Shown: positions 32,685 through 41,302 of the stretch, piece by piece
How positions within the stretch are numbered: position 1 is the stretch's first letter
Layout: every line of letters begins with the position of its first letter
From: a virus
Virus record (IMG/VR): IMGVR_UViG_3300020190_000012
Coordinates: 62,001-126,000 of that record
Direction: 5' to 3' (one strand)
Length of the DNA stretch: 64,000 nucleotides
Notes under the pieces: generated by a model
The model's database searches: none
What the model saw: only the letters and a program-made list of their open reading frames with translations
What the model was told of the DNA's origin: nothing
Program-made: the position numbers and the translations under genes

Positions 32685-33131
32685 TTATCCTCTCGCTTCT
32701 TCTATGAAGAGACCAAGGTCTTCCGTAAGAACATTTCTGATTGCGTCAAAGGCGTCTTCTTTTTCGACACGAGCCATCACCTTTACCTCCACAACATTCA
32801 TTTCATCTGATGGCTGGTTAACGCTGATGAGTTTTACATCCTTATTCATCTTTAGATATAACGGCAACTGATTTTTAATTCTCTTTGGTGGCGAGTAAAC
32901 AAATATGAATTCGAACACGTCGTTATTATCTGACCAGTCATCAACTTCATCGGAATTACGGAGACGCGACTCCCAAGAATCTCGGGAACCGCCCCTCACG
33001 GCAGGCTCTCCAGACATAATCAATTTCCAAAATTGGTCGTCAGGATCTCCTGCCTTGATTGCAGTGCGGACGAGAGAAGAGGAATCTTTTATTGAGAATA
33101 TTCTTCGCATGATTCTTTTTACAAACCACAA
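32685..33131 (-). CDS. Unknown 148-residue protein
   Basis: TTG 33131 is listed because AAAGG lies about nine bases upstream. ATG 33110 is an alternative giving MRRIFSIKDSSSLVRTAIKA. The sequence has a strand-rich middle (VFEFIFVYSPPKRIKNQLPL; LISVNQPSDEMNVVEVKVMA) and an acidic helical C-terminus. No family is recognised. It is the first gene of a leftward operon ending at 29053, whose promoter must lie in or near the 28-base gap to the divergent glycosyltransferase-like gene. Confidence 0.65.
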   Translation of the reverse strand: MWFVKRIMRRIFSIKDSSSLVRTAIKAGDPDDQFWKLIMSGEPAVRGGSRDSWESRLRNSDEVDDWSDNNDVFEFIFVYSPPKRIKNQLPLYLKMNKDVKLISVNQPSDEMNVVEVKVMARVEKEDAFDAIRNVLTEDLGLFIEEARG

Positions 33132-33159
33132 TCGCCATTTCCTTTGCCGATGAAACCAT

Positions 33160-33936
33160 ATGCAAAATTGGTTACTGTACAGAACCCATCAAAACGATGA
33201 AAAAACACAAGGTAGATTTGATGAGTTGAGCCACCTACTCAGTGGGATGGCAAATGTTGTATGGATGTGCGACGGAGATTCAGCCGAAGGCTGTCAGTAT
33301 GGGGGTGTATTGGGTAAAAACTCATCCATTTTTACCAATACAGATTATCGAATTCGGCAAATTTGGCCCAAAATCTTTGAAACATATGATTCTTGTCCAC
33401 AAGACACCCCTAGGGTTTTTCCCAAGGACGGTGGCCCCAAAAGACCCATCAAGTGGGTATTGGGACATCTTCCAGCACTCCAATGGTGGAGGGAAAACGG
33501 AAGACCAGAGGGCAGGTTTATGGTGTGGGAGCACGACCTGTGGTGGGATGCTCCATTTAGAGCCGCCCAGGCCCTAACTCCAGCATTTGCTCACCATAAG
33601 TTTCTTGCCCACCCGGTAAAAACATACAGACCTGGCCCTGATGCCATACAGCCGCCAACTGTGCGTCCTCCAGAATGGCTAAAGGACACCACGATATGTC
33701 ACTACACTGCCACCGTGATGTCAGCAAGACTCATGGCATCGCTTGATGAAATTAGTGAAGAAGGATGTTGGGGGCACTGCGAACTTCTAGTTCCGTCCGT
33801 GGCTCACCATCATAAGAATGGTGGAGGTGCAGCGTCTTGGATGTCCGTGGCCGGACATCCGGCCCTGCGACCAGTTATACACCGATTCCCGGGTCAATCT
33901 CCAGGGAAAAAACCCCAGAGATTATTCATTCGCTGA
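33160..33936 (+). CDS. Glycosyltransferase-like protein, GT-A type
   Basis: A 258-residue protein. FMVWEHDLWWDAPF (about residues 121-134) looks like the donor-binding acidic strand of a GT-A enzyme. A C-terminal GCWGHCELLVPSVAHHHKNG segment resembles the acceptor-side GGHxExxxP region of bacterial homologues. The N-terminal half of the 551-residue protein at 41284 has the same plan (ICINEYDTWW, then LYNNEMRIGTTA), so the two are related. The sugar and acceptor are unknown. Its 3' end overlaps the convergent cytosine methyltransferase by 11 bases. Confidence 0.55.
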   Translation: MQNWLLYRTHQNDEKTQGRFDELSHLLSGMANVVWMCDGDSAEGCQYGGVLGKNSSIFTNTDYRIRQIWPKIFETYDSCPQDTPRVFPKDGGPKRPIKWVLGHLPALQWWRENGRPEGRFMVWEHDLWWDAPFRAAQALTPAFAHHKFLAHPVKTYRPGPDAIQPPTVRPPEWLKDTTICHYTATVMSARLMASLDEISEEGCWGHCELLVPSVAHHHKNGGGAASWMSVAGHPALRPVIHRFPGQSPGKKPQRLFIR

Positions 33937-35965
33937 GCCCCTCTAGGCTCAGTATCCCTGCAGCTATCCACTGTGAGCAGTTAGAAACAACACCGTTGCC
34001 ACACTGTTTGTAACGCTGCGCATTGCTAATCGTCACGATACGGCCATCTTCTTCTTCTCCAAACTCATTCCAGTCATGCGGCCATCCCATGAGGACGCAG
34101 CACTCAACGGGGGTCAGACGGCGAACGACCATACCTCCACGGCTGTGGGCTGGTTCAGTCTCTGTCCGCACTACCGCATGGGTGTCGCGTTCTCCAGTAT
34201 CAAACGCGTTGAGCGTGTTGCTGTGGTCGGCAGGAACCCAAGACTCATCGTCTGTATTTGTCTGTGCCCTAGCAGACTTGCGGAACACATCCGACTGGCT
34301 GATCACGCAGTCACTGGAATCCTTGCCCGTCCTGAGGGAGTGATGCAGGTCGTCAGAAAGTTTCTGATTCATTCCATCATATGCTAGGGCTGGGTTGTTT
34401 TCATGCTGCACAATACATTTTCCTTCGCTAACATATTGATTTCCAACACCCTTATAGTCTCTTGCCGCTAATGATCCCACCACCTCTTGGTGATATTTAT
34501 CATTCTGAGCAATATAGGTTTGGGCATGGTGACTGGTTGGCGCAGGCTGAAGTGCCTGGAGGGCGTTGGCAACTTCGAGCGGAGTTGCGCTGAAATTATT
34601 TTTCTTTGCATCTTCGCGTATGCTGTATGCTTGAGTAATTTCCTGACCAGATATAGCGACGTGATTTGCAGAATCTCCAAGACCACCTGCGGTCAGCGGT
34701 GAAACAACATCTGTGCTGCACGATTCTGCATTTCCAGTGCGTTGATCCCTAGTGAAAAATCTTGGCTGAAATGCAAGTGCTTCAACGGCATCTGGCTGCA
34801 TCACGCCCTGTGGAGATGAGCCGTCCAGCGCATATGCGTCATTTGATACACCTATTCCATTTGCGCCCGTCTGTCCAAGCCTGAAAGCCATGGTTTCTTC
34901 AGACTGTTGTGCGATAACCGGGTGATTAAACTCGTGCACACCTGCGCGACCCATGCATGATCGCAGAGCACCAACCTCATCTGTTGGTACGATACCAGTC
35001 TGCTGATTTACATACCTAAATCCCTGACATGGCACATGTTCTATGACCGCAGCAAAGTTGCCCTTGTCTGGCATGAATTGATCATGACATCTCGTTGTCA
35101 AGCTCGACGATTCGTCTCCTGCGTCCCACCATTTCCCCTTCCCTTCTTCGGCGAAGAACTTGGCTTTGCCGACCTCTCCGACTTCGCTGCCCTCGTTGAG
35201 GGCTTCCGTAATTGCTTTGATTTTTTGCTCGCTGAAGATGCTTTCTTCCCTTCCGAGCCCTGTTGCGGAGGCTCCTCCACCCTGTTCACCTGCTGATTGA
35301 GAGCCTCTTTCAGCAACTGGGGGAGGAGCTTGCCCCTGCGCTCTGCACGCCTCAATATGCCTTCGCAAGCTTTTTTGCTGAGTTTGTATTGGCTCAAGTA
35401 GTCCGAGCACCATGGCTGAGCGGGACTCTGTAGGACCTCCGACAACTTCACGCGAGGCAACGACAAAGACTCTCCTTCGTCTTTGCGCAACTCCGAAGTA
35501 GCGGGCATCAAGAACTCGGTAGGCGATGTCAGGATACCCGCTGTCTGCCATTTCACCGAGTACCACTCCGAAGTCTTTTCCTCCGTTTGAGCTGAGGGCT
35601 CCCGGAACGTTTTCCCATACCACCCAGCGAGGACTCTTGGCCCGAACAAGTCGAATGAATTCATGGAATAAGCCTGACCTTTCTCCTTCTAGACCCTTTC
35701 TTTTACCAGCCACTGATAAATCTTGACACGGGCTGCCACCTATTATGATGTCGACATCCTCAAGGTCTTCCGCAGCCACCTTGGTGATGTCCCCGAATAT
35801 CTTCGTGTGGGGGTGCTGCTTGCGCAAGACCTTTTGGCAGGTCTTGTCCCACTCCACAGCCCAGCACAACTCACAACCCTCCCGCATGAAACCGAGGCTG
35901 AATCCGCCCACCCCCGCGAACAGGTCTCCAACCTTCAGTTTTTTCTTCCCTGTATTGTCAAACAT
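33926..35965 (-). CDS. DNA (cytosine-5) methyltransferase with a large repeat-rich insert
   Basis: Methylates cytosine in DNA, probably protecting phage DNA from restriction. Motif I is VGDLFAGVGGFSLGF (12-26), motif IV GGSPCQDLS (76-84, catalytic Cys80), motif VI WENVPG (about 117-122) and motif VIII QRRRRVFVV (about 162-170). The C-terminus has RRLTPVECCVLMGWP and RYKQCGNGVV (motifs IX-X). Between them about 400 residues replace the usual target-recognition domain and contain about eight degenerate 25-30-residue repeats. The start is ATG 35965, eight bases after GGAGG. At 679 residues it is well above the usual 330-450. Confidence 0.92.
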   Translation of the reverse strand: MFDNTGKKKLKVGDLFAGVGGFSLGFMREGCELCWAVEWDKTCQKVLRKQHPHTKIFGDITKVAAEDLEDVDIIIGGSPCQDLSVAGKRKGLEGERSGLFHEFIRLVRAKSPRWVVWENVPGALSSNGGKDFGVVLGEMADSGYPDIAYRVLDARYFGVAQRRRRVFVVASREVVGGPTESRSAMVLGLLEPIQTQQKSLRRHIEACRAQGQAPPPVAERGSQSAGEQGGGASATGLGREESIFSEQKIKAITEALNEGSEVGEVGKAKFFAEEGKGKWWDAGDESSSLTTRCHDQFMPDKGNFAAVIEHVPCQGFRYVNQQTGIVPTDEVGALRSCMGRAGVHEFNHPVIAQQSEETMAFRLGQTGANGIGVSNDAYALDGSSPQGVMQPDAVEALAFQPRFFTRDQRTGNAESCSTDVVSPLTAGGLGDSANHVAISGQEITQAYSIREDAKKNNFSATPLEVANALQALQPAPTSHHAQTYIAQNDKYHQEVVGSLAARDYKGVGNQYVSEGKCIVQHENNPALAYDGMNQKLSDDLHHSLRTGKDSSDCVISQSDVFRKSARAQTNTDDESWVPADHSNTLNAFDTGERDTHAVVRTETEPAHSRGGMVVRRLTPVECCVLMGWPHDWNEFGEEEDGRIVTISNAQRYKQCGNGVVSNCSQWIAAGILSLEGLSE

Positions 35966-36040
35966 GAGACGATCCTCCAGCATAAACTTTTCGGAGTACC
36001 TAAACAGGTCCTCCCTAAAAAAGTTGCCACAAGATCAATC

Positions 36041-38161
36041 TTACGACCTGACCTTCTTACCGGCGGCACGTTCGAGTCTCTGTATCATGTCTTCAGCCTT
36101 TTCAGGAGCAGAATCCTTAATTACCTGAGCCATCAGGGCGAGGCGATCTTCGGGTTTCTCCACTGCGTGGAGATATGGTACGAGCATCTTTCGTATCCCA
36201 CTCAGGTCTGATCCAGACAGCACCATATCCACTATGTGTGCCTCCATCTGTGCCCAACGGAGACCCTGACCCTGTGTCTGCCTGTGCAGATTTCCTCCCC
36301 TGAACTGTCTTTCGTATACAGTCTGTATTGCATGTGGATTACCTGTGCCAAAGACATAATCCAGAGCATTTTTGCCCTGTTGGTTTTTTTCGTGCGCGAT
36401 GACATATGGCATCAATTCCTTCAAATCATTCGACAGCTTTTCAAGAGCTGTATCTATGTTGTAATCCTGAAGCATTGTCTTGTCATATGATGCGACGGCT
36501 GTTAAAAAAGAAATGAATTTAGCATACGGAGCCTTTGATGCAGCCATAATTATCTGCGGCCTCCACTCAGGAGATTCGAGCGTCCGCTTGAGGTCCTCCC
36601 ACGGAGCAAATGTATCTACCAGAAACTGCTTCTGCTGCTGGGTTTGAGGTTCTGTGTGTTTTGGGATGTTAATTCCCTGGAACAAGGCTCGTTTGAAATT
36701 TTGCACTGCCGCTTGACGGACAGAATTAATTGCAAGCTTGAGAGCATCTATGGCCACACTTGCCCCATTTTCAGACGCCACTTCGTACACCACAGGTTTC
36801 AGGGCTACAGCCCACTGAAACTTGCCTTCTGATATAAGTTGTTTTGCCTCTTCTATTATCTCTTTGTTGCTTTCTGTCGCCTGTATTCTACCAGATTGGG
36901 TTTCAAGCAGCAGCGTCAGGTGCAGAGAGAACATGCCCCTCGACATGAGATCTTTCTTTATTTCTTTTTCCTGATCTTTCGGCAATGCAGACAGATAGCT
37001 ATAGGCTTCCGAAAAGCCTTCTGATGAGCATTCAGACATCGACTTTGCCAATGTTCCTTTCCATTTGTCAGCCAGATCATAGACGGCAATTATGCATATC
37101 GCCCTTTCGCATGGCGTCAAAGGGACGTTTGACATGTTGGTGAAGGAGCCAGCATCTGTACTGTGTGGAGCCATGAGTGCCCACTGTTTTCCATCCCGAA
37201 CAAACATGAACACTTCTCCGCCATACCTAGAATGCAGCATATGGGCACAATCGAAATTTTTCATGGTGCCTATGCAAAATCTATCAGAATTTTCTATGAG
37301 ATGATGCTGTTTTTCCCAATTGTTATATCTATAAACAGTCATTGCCGGGAATCCAGGCAGGGCAAACCTACGAACAACTTCCATCTGATCTCCGGGGTCA
37401 AAAACCTTGTGTTCTAGTCCCCATTCTCTTTTTGTATTTTTTTCTTCCACCCCGTCCATGTCGGCAGAGATTTCCTCAAGGCTCTTGTAATCATCAACCT
37501 TCTTGGGTACAAGGCCCACCTTCAGTTGTTCTATTCTTTCCTCTACAGCAGCCGCTTGTGCATCAAAATGGTCTAGGGGTATCTCCTCATTTTTCATCAC
37601 CCTAGAAAAGAACAATTTGTTCTTGAGGGGAAGAGATTCAATTTTTGTGATAACATCATCAGGTATGCCCTCGGCTTTTGCTGCCTGAATCCAGGATGCG
37701 CTGCTTGTCGATGCGGCGGAAGCAAGCCTGAGTTCAGGCGAAGGGTTCCAACGCGCGTTAGACCCCGAAGATCCTCCTCCCGAGCCACTTCCTGCAGATC
37801 CGCCCGTCAAAGACCACAAAGATTTCTTGGGTGTCTCAGGCACACCTCCTAAATTATTAAATGCCGACATGAGTCGCTTTATTTCTGGTGTTGTCTTACC
37901 ACCGCCAGACACATATGCGCTGAGCAATTTAGAGGCATCTTTGCCATTACTGGTGGATCGCAGCATGGCTTTAGCAACCATATCTGCACCCTTCTTCTTC
38001 ACCAAATTTGTCATGAATCGTATCATTTTTTCAACGACATACGCTTTTGTCAATTCAGTTGCCCCCCTGGCAAGATATGGAAGGGAAGCCCTGACGAGTG
38101 GCCAAAGCGCCGCAAAAGCTTCTTTCTGCATCATAATATTTTGACTGCGTATTTTTATCAC
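36041..38161 (-). CDS. Unknown 706-residue protein with a possible PcfJ-like WCIG-type module
   Basis: The N-terminal 130 residues are helical and Lys-rich, then a Gly/Ser linker (GGSAGSGSGGGSSGSN). Near residues 285-350 RYNNWEKQHHLIENSDRFCI and GTMKNFDC, then GEVFMFVRDGKQWALMAPHS, resemble a strand-rich module seen in large phage proteins as (K/R)(W/F)C(I/T)xxxxxF...Y.GxxYxxxD. The rest is helical. The start is uncertain: GTG 38161 is listed, and ATG 38134 or 38131 (MMQKEAFAALWP) is equally possible. Function unknown. Size and helical content would suit a virion inner protein. Confidence 0.6.
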   Translation of the reverse strand: MIKIRSQNIMMQKEAFAALWPLVRASLPYLARGATELTKAYVVEKMIRFMTNLVKKKGADMVAKAMLRSTSNGKDASKLLSAYVSGGGKTTPEIKRLMSAFNNLGGVPETPKKSLWSLTGGSAGSGSGGGSSGSNARWNPSPELRLASAASTSSASWIQAAKAEGIPDDVITKIESLPLKNKLFFSRVMKNEEIPLDHFDAQAAAVEERIEQLKVGLVPKKVDDYKSLEEISADMDGVEEKNTKREWGLEHKVFDPGDQMEVVRRFALPGFPAMTVYRYNNWEKQHHLIENSDRFCIGTMKNFDCAHMLHSRYGGEVFMFVRDGKQWALMAPHSTDAGSFTNMSNVPLTPCERAICIIAVYDLADKWKGTLAKSMSECSSEGFSEAYSYLSALPKDQEKEIKKDLMSRGMFSLHLTLLLETQSGRIQATESNKEIIEEAKQLISEGKFQWAVALKPVVYEVASENGASVAIDALKLAINSVRQAAVQNFKRALFQGINIPKHTEPQTQQQKQFLVDTFAPWEDLKRTLESPEWRPQIIMAASKAPYAKFISFLTAVASYDKTMLQDYNIDTALEKLSNDLKELMPYVIAHEKNQQGKNALDYVFGTGNPHAIQTVYERQFRGGNLHRQTQGQGLRWAQMEAHIVDMVLSGSDLSGIRKMLVPYLHAVEKPEDRLALMAQVIKDSAPEKAEDMIQRLERAAGKKVRS

Positions 38162-38214
38162 AATGTGTTATTTCCGCCAAGAGGATCTATTCCCTGCCCC
38201 GTGAAATTCATGAT

Positions 38215-38751
38215 ATGCTCCACATAAGGGCAAATTATTCAAGACCTGTCAAATATTTTTCAGTTGACATTGAGGCTGACGGTCCATCTCCAGCTGTTGG
38301 ATCGATGATTGAATTGGGTTGCGTTGCCGTAGACGATCCGTCCAAGAGATTTTCTGTCAAAATACGCCCAGATAAAGACACCTTCAACCCGCGCTCACTT
38401 GCCATTTCAGGTTTCACGAGGGAACAGACCATGGGGTTTGAAGATCCCAAATCCGCCATGGAGTCCTTCAACAGGTGGATATCTGAAAACTCCCATGACA
38501 GCTCGCCCATTTTTGTCAGCGACAACGGATTCGACTGGTCTTTTGTTGACTTTTATTTTCACAAATATGTGGGTCAAAATCCTTTTGGACATTCCCCAAG
38601 AAACCTTCATGACCTGCACAAGGGCTTCAGGAGGTCTCTGTCCAATCGGCTTTCTGACGAGCGCGGCAATCTTCCACATTCTGCCGTTGAGGATGCCTAC
38701 ATGAATGCCATGCACATGAGGAAGTTGATGGAAGATGGGCTCGAGGGCTGA
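38215..38751 (+). CDS. DEDDh-type 3'-5' exonuclease
   Basis: Residues 16-22 SVDIEADG provide the first two catalytic acids (Asp18, Glu20). SDNGFDWSFVDFYF contains the second Asp motif and HSAVEDAYMNAM the His and final Asp of the DEDDh (RNase T/DnaQ-like) family. At 178 residues it is a stand-alone nuclease rather than a polymerase domain. Likely substrates are single-stranded DNA or RNA ends. It is the first gene of the rightward run that continues with thyX; the promoter is probably in the 53-base gap to the divergent 706-residue gene. Confidence 0.85.
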   Translation: MLHIRANYSRPVKYFSVDIEADGPSPAVGSMIELGCVAVDDPSKRFSVKIRPDKDTFNPRSLAISGFTREQTMGFEDPKSAMESFNRWISENSHDSSPIFVSDNGFDWSFVDFYFHKYVGQNPFGHSPRNLHDLHKGFRRSLSNRLSDERGNLPHSAVEDAYMNAMHMRKLMEDGLEG

Positions 38752-38769
38752 GCGTAAGATTGCCTTGTG

Positions 38770-39654
38770 ATGCACACGCATGAAGATGAAAAACTTGTTG
38801 ACATCATGGGCGGCAGATCAAGAATCGAGGAACAGATTTTTGACCATGGTTTTGTGGCGCTCGTTGACCTGATGCCAAGGCTGGTTCCTGAAGGAAAGAC
38901 TGCAGATTACGCCATAGCCCAAGCTGCAAGAACCAGCTACGGGCACGGCACCAAGAAAATAAACGAGGATGAGGGGCTGATCCGCTACCTGATGCGGCAC
39001 AGGCACACCACCCCGTTTGAATTCTGCGAGGTCAAGTTTCACATCAGGATGCCGATCTTTGTGGCCCGCCAGTGGATCCGCCACCGTACCGCGAACGTGA
39101 ACGAGTACTCAGCACGCTACTCGGTGGTTCCTGACCAGTTTTACACTCCAGGTGGCGACGCGGTAAAGCAGCAGAGTGCCACCAACAAGCAGGGCAGGGG
39201 GGACAGTCTTCCTCCTGAGGCAGTTGAATCATTCATAGAATCCTGTGACTCCATATCATCTGAATCATATTCAAAGTACATGGAGGCAATAAATGGCGGC
39301 GTGGCCAGGGAACTCGCCAGGATCATCCTGCCCGTGAACGCCTACACAGAATGGTATTGGAAATGTGATCTTCACAATATTTTTCATTTTTTACACCTCC
39401 GCATGGATCCCCATGCACAGATGGAGATCAGGGTGTACGCAGATGCCATGTATGGGTTGATCAAGCCATTCTTCCCAATTGCATGTAAAGCTTTTGAGGA
39501 CTACAGCTTACACTCAGTACACCTGACTGCTCTCGAGGTTGAAGCCATCAAAAATGGTCAGCCCATCCAGACCTCGAATCGGCGGGAGGCTTCAGAATGG
39601 GAGGTCAAGATGTCGGGGCTTGGTTTGGTGCGCAGAGGATCTATGGGCGTATAA
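38770..39654 (+). CDS. thyX: Flavin-dependent thymidylate synthase
   Basis: Converts dUMP to dTMP using FAD, NADPH and methylenetetrahydrofolate. The ThyX motif RHRTANVNEYSARY is at 104-117, where the signature is RHRxxSxNExSxRY; the usual Ser after RHR is replaced by Ala-Asn here (TAN). The FEFCEVKFHIRMPIFVARQW segment precedes it as expected. Length (294) is slightly long. ATG 38770 is used; a GTG lies directly before it. No strong ribosome-binding site is seen. With dUTPase, NrdJ and G6PDH (an NADPH source) it completes a phage-encoded dTMP route. Confidence 0.95.
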   Translation: MHTHEDEKLVDIMGGRSRIEEQIFDHGFVALVDLMPRLVPEGKTADYAIAQAARTSYGHGTKKINEDEGLIRYLMRHRHTTPFEFCEVKFHIRMPIFVARQWIRHRTANVNEYSARYSVVPDQFYTPGGDAVKQQSATNKQGRGDSLPPEAVESFIESCDSISSESYSKYMEAINGGVARELARIILPVNAYTEWYWKCDLHNIFHFLHLRMDPHAQMEIRVYADAMYGLIKPFFPIACKAFEDYSLHSVHLTALEVEAIKNGQPIQTSNRREASEWEVKMSGLGLVRRGSMGV

Positions 39655-39727
39655 TGCTAATGATTCATTCCAACCCTTTTTCACATGAATAACAAATAGG
39701 GTTACAAACCTCAACAAAGGAGAAAGC

Positions 39728-40489
39728 ATGAAGAAGTGTATTTTTAGTTTGGTAACGGTATTGACAGCAACTTCGGTTGTTTTTGGTGCCCAGCAGCCCC
39801 AGGCACCAGTCCAGACAGGAGGTGGGGTGGATGCCCTCTCACTTAGCAATTTCGGCTTCAGCGAAAATATCAATTTCTACAACCTGAACACGGGCAATGT
39901 CACCCAGTTCCTGCAGAGGGTTGACTATAATTTTAGCGACAAGCTTGACCTCCACCTGATCCTGCCAGTGTACACAGATGGAAGTACTGGCGCAGGGATG
40001 CTCACCTTGGGGGCGCAGTATGAGTTGCTGACGTCTCCTGTGTCTTTTATTGACTCCGTCGATCTCGGGCTGAACCTGATGCTCCCTACATCCTCTGCAG
40101 GCTTCGGTGGCAGTGGCGTCAACCCCGTCCTCAATGCGGGCATTGGTGGCAAGACGCCGATTGAGAAGCTGACCTACTCCACTGGCGCAAGTTGGGAGTG
40201 GAATACAAATGGAGACTACCTACCCATCTTTGGTGGATTTATCACCTATAATGTGCTGGATGTCGATGCCTCGCTCAACTATGAGATCATCAAGGATCTC
40301 AGCGTGGCCGCCAACTACAACTTCTGGTACCTAGACAGCGGCTCTAGTCTGAACACAATCGGGCCGGGCCTAAAATGGGACATGTGCAACAACGCTTCTT
40401 TTGACTTCGCGTGTGACATTCCATTCGAGGAGAGTAGTGCCAACGATCTTGACCTCGTGGTCAGGTTTGGTTTGAATGTCAAGTTCTAA
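39728..40489 (+). CDS. Secreted outer-membrane beta-barrel protein
   Basis: The N-terminal 20 residues MKKCIFSLVTVLTATSVVFG are a Sec signal peptide with cleavage before AQQP. The mature part alternates amphipathic strands (FLQRVDYNFSDKLDLHLILP; LDVDASLNYEIIKDLSVAAN) and ends in DLDLVVRFGLNVKF, the aromatic C-terminal strand read by the BAM complex. A strong AAAGGAG precedes the start. About 233 mature residues suit an 8-12-strand barrel. It may alter the infected cell's surface, for example in superinfection exclusion as for Lom-type proteins, or be host-derived. Function not shown by sequence. Confidence 0.8.
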   Translation: MKKCIFSLVTVLTATSVVFGAQQPQAPVQTGGGVDALSLSNFGFSENINFYNLNTGNVTQFLQRVDYNFSDKLDLHLILPVYTDGSTGAGMLTLGAQYELLTSPVSFIDSVDLGLNLMLPTSSAGFGGSGVNPVLNAGIGGKTPIEKLTYSTGASWEWNTNGDYLPIFGGFITYNVLDVDASLNYEIIKDLSVAANYNFWYLDSGSSLNTIGPGLKWDMCNNASFDFACDIPFEESSANDLDLVVRFGLNVKF

Positions 40490-40518
40490 AAAAATCTTCA
40501 AGAAAGAGAGAAAAGAAA

Positions 40519-40671
40519 ATGGACAACAAGAACTCATGCCCCGTCAAGTGCCCAATGGGTGGCTTCTGCTGGAAGAACCCCGTTCACTGGTTCTTCGGTC
40601 TCGCCGTCCTGCCCTTCACGCTGGAAGGTGTTAAGGTCATTTTGGCCGCCATCAAAAATGTTACTGGCTGA
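40519..40671 (+). CDS. Cys-rich 50-residue membrane peptide
   Basis: The product is MDNKNSCPVKCPMGGFCWKN followed by PVHWFFGLAVLPFTLEGVKV and ILAAIKNVTG. Three Cys in the first 17 residues stand before a single membrane helix, with no signal peptidase site. It starts 29 bases after the outer-membrane barrel gene, and a perfect terminator follows, so the pair is a two-gene unit. The purine-rich aagaaagagag upstream may serve as a weak ribosome-binding site. No family is recognised. Confidence 0.65.
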   Translation: MDNKNSCPVKCPMGGFCWKNPVHWFFGLAVLPFTLEGVKVILAAIKNVTG

Positions 40672-40696
40672 CAATTGTTTCTTATGAAACGATCCT

Positions 40697-40730
40697 GCGG
40701 GGGCGTCGCAAGACGCCCCCGCTTTCTTTT
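40697..40730 (+). terminator. Strong intrinsic terminator
   Basis: gcgggggcgtc and gacgcccccgc form a perfect 11-base GC-rich stem with a GCAA tetraloop, followed by tttctttt. It closes the outer-membrane-protein unit before the glycan-modification genes. Confidence 0.95.
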
Positions 40731-40747
40731 ATAGACGATAAAAAAGC

Positions 40748-41302
40748 ATGTCGGACGGAACGTTCAAGATGAGGGAGTGGAAGTCATACTCGGATGGACT
40801 GAGGGACTTCTGTAGATATGTCAACAAAAAAGTTTCGCACGATGTGAAGTCTGTGGTTGAGATCGGATGCTACATGGGGGAGGGAACCAGAATACTTCGC
40901 GAGTGTTTTCCCAGGGCGGTGATTCGGTGCATAGACCCATGGAAGACCGGCTTTGACTCCACCGATCCGACTAGTTTCTCAGACATGTCCAAGGTTGAGG
41001 AGTCTTTCGACAGCGCCGTGGCACCATTCTCCCACATAGTAAAATACAAAGGGGTTTCAGAGGACTTCATTGACTATCCTGAGTTTAAGAAAATCCATGT
41101 GGTCTACATAGATGGATGCCACACATACGAGGCCGTCAAGCAAGACCTGCTCACCTGGTTACCCCGTGCGCGTCTCGCCATCGGTGGGCACGATTTCGGC
41201 TCTGGTCTCGAAAGGCTGAAAGGCGTCGAGAGGGCGGTTGTAGAAATAGTCGGCAAGCCTGATATGGCATTTCAGGACACATCATGGGTCAAGATATTGT
41301 AG
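40748..41302 (+). CDS. SAM-dependent methyltransferase (Methyltransf_24-like)
   Basis: The motif I strand is VVEIGCYMGEGTRIL (about residues 37-51), with the ribose-binding acid in CIDPW and a metal-type HVVYIDGCHTYEAVKQDL near 118-135. AIGGHDFGSGL follows. This YIDGxHxYE...D..W...GG..GxHDF pattern is typical of the TylF/CmcI-like and Methyltransf_24 families, which methylate sugars or sugar-bearing compounds. It overlaps the following glycosyltransferase by 19 bases, so a sugar O-methyltransferase is likely. The substrate is not known. Confidence 0.8.
   Translation: MSDGTFKMREWKSYSDGLRDFCRYVNKKVSHDVKSVVEIGCYMGEGTRILRECFPRAVIRCIDPWKTGFDSTDPTSFSDMSKVEESFDSAVAPFSHIVKYKGVSEDFIDYPEFKKIHVVYIDGCHTYEAVKQDLLTWLPRARLAIGGHDFGSGLERLKGVERAVVEIVGKPDMAFQDTSWVKIL

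Noticed and set aside
39672-39703. Operator-like inverted repeat AACCC/GGGTT before the outer-membrane protein gene
   Set aside because: Only five pairs with a long loop; could be chance.
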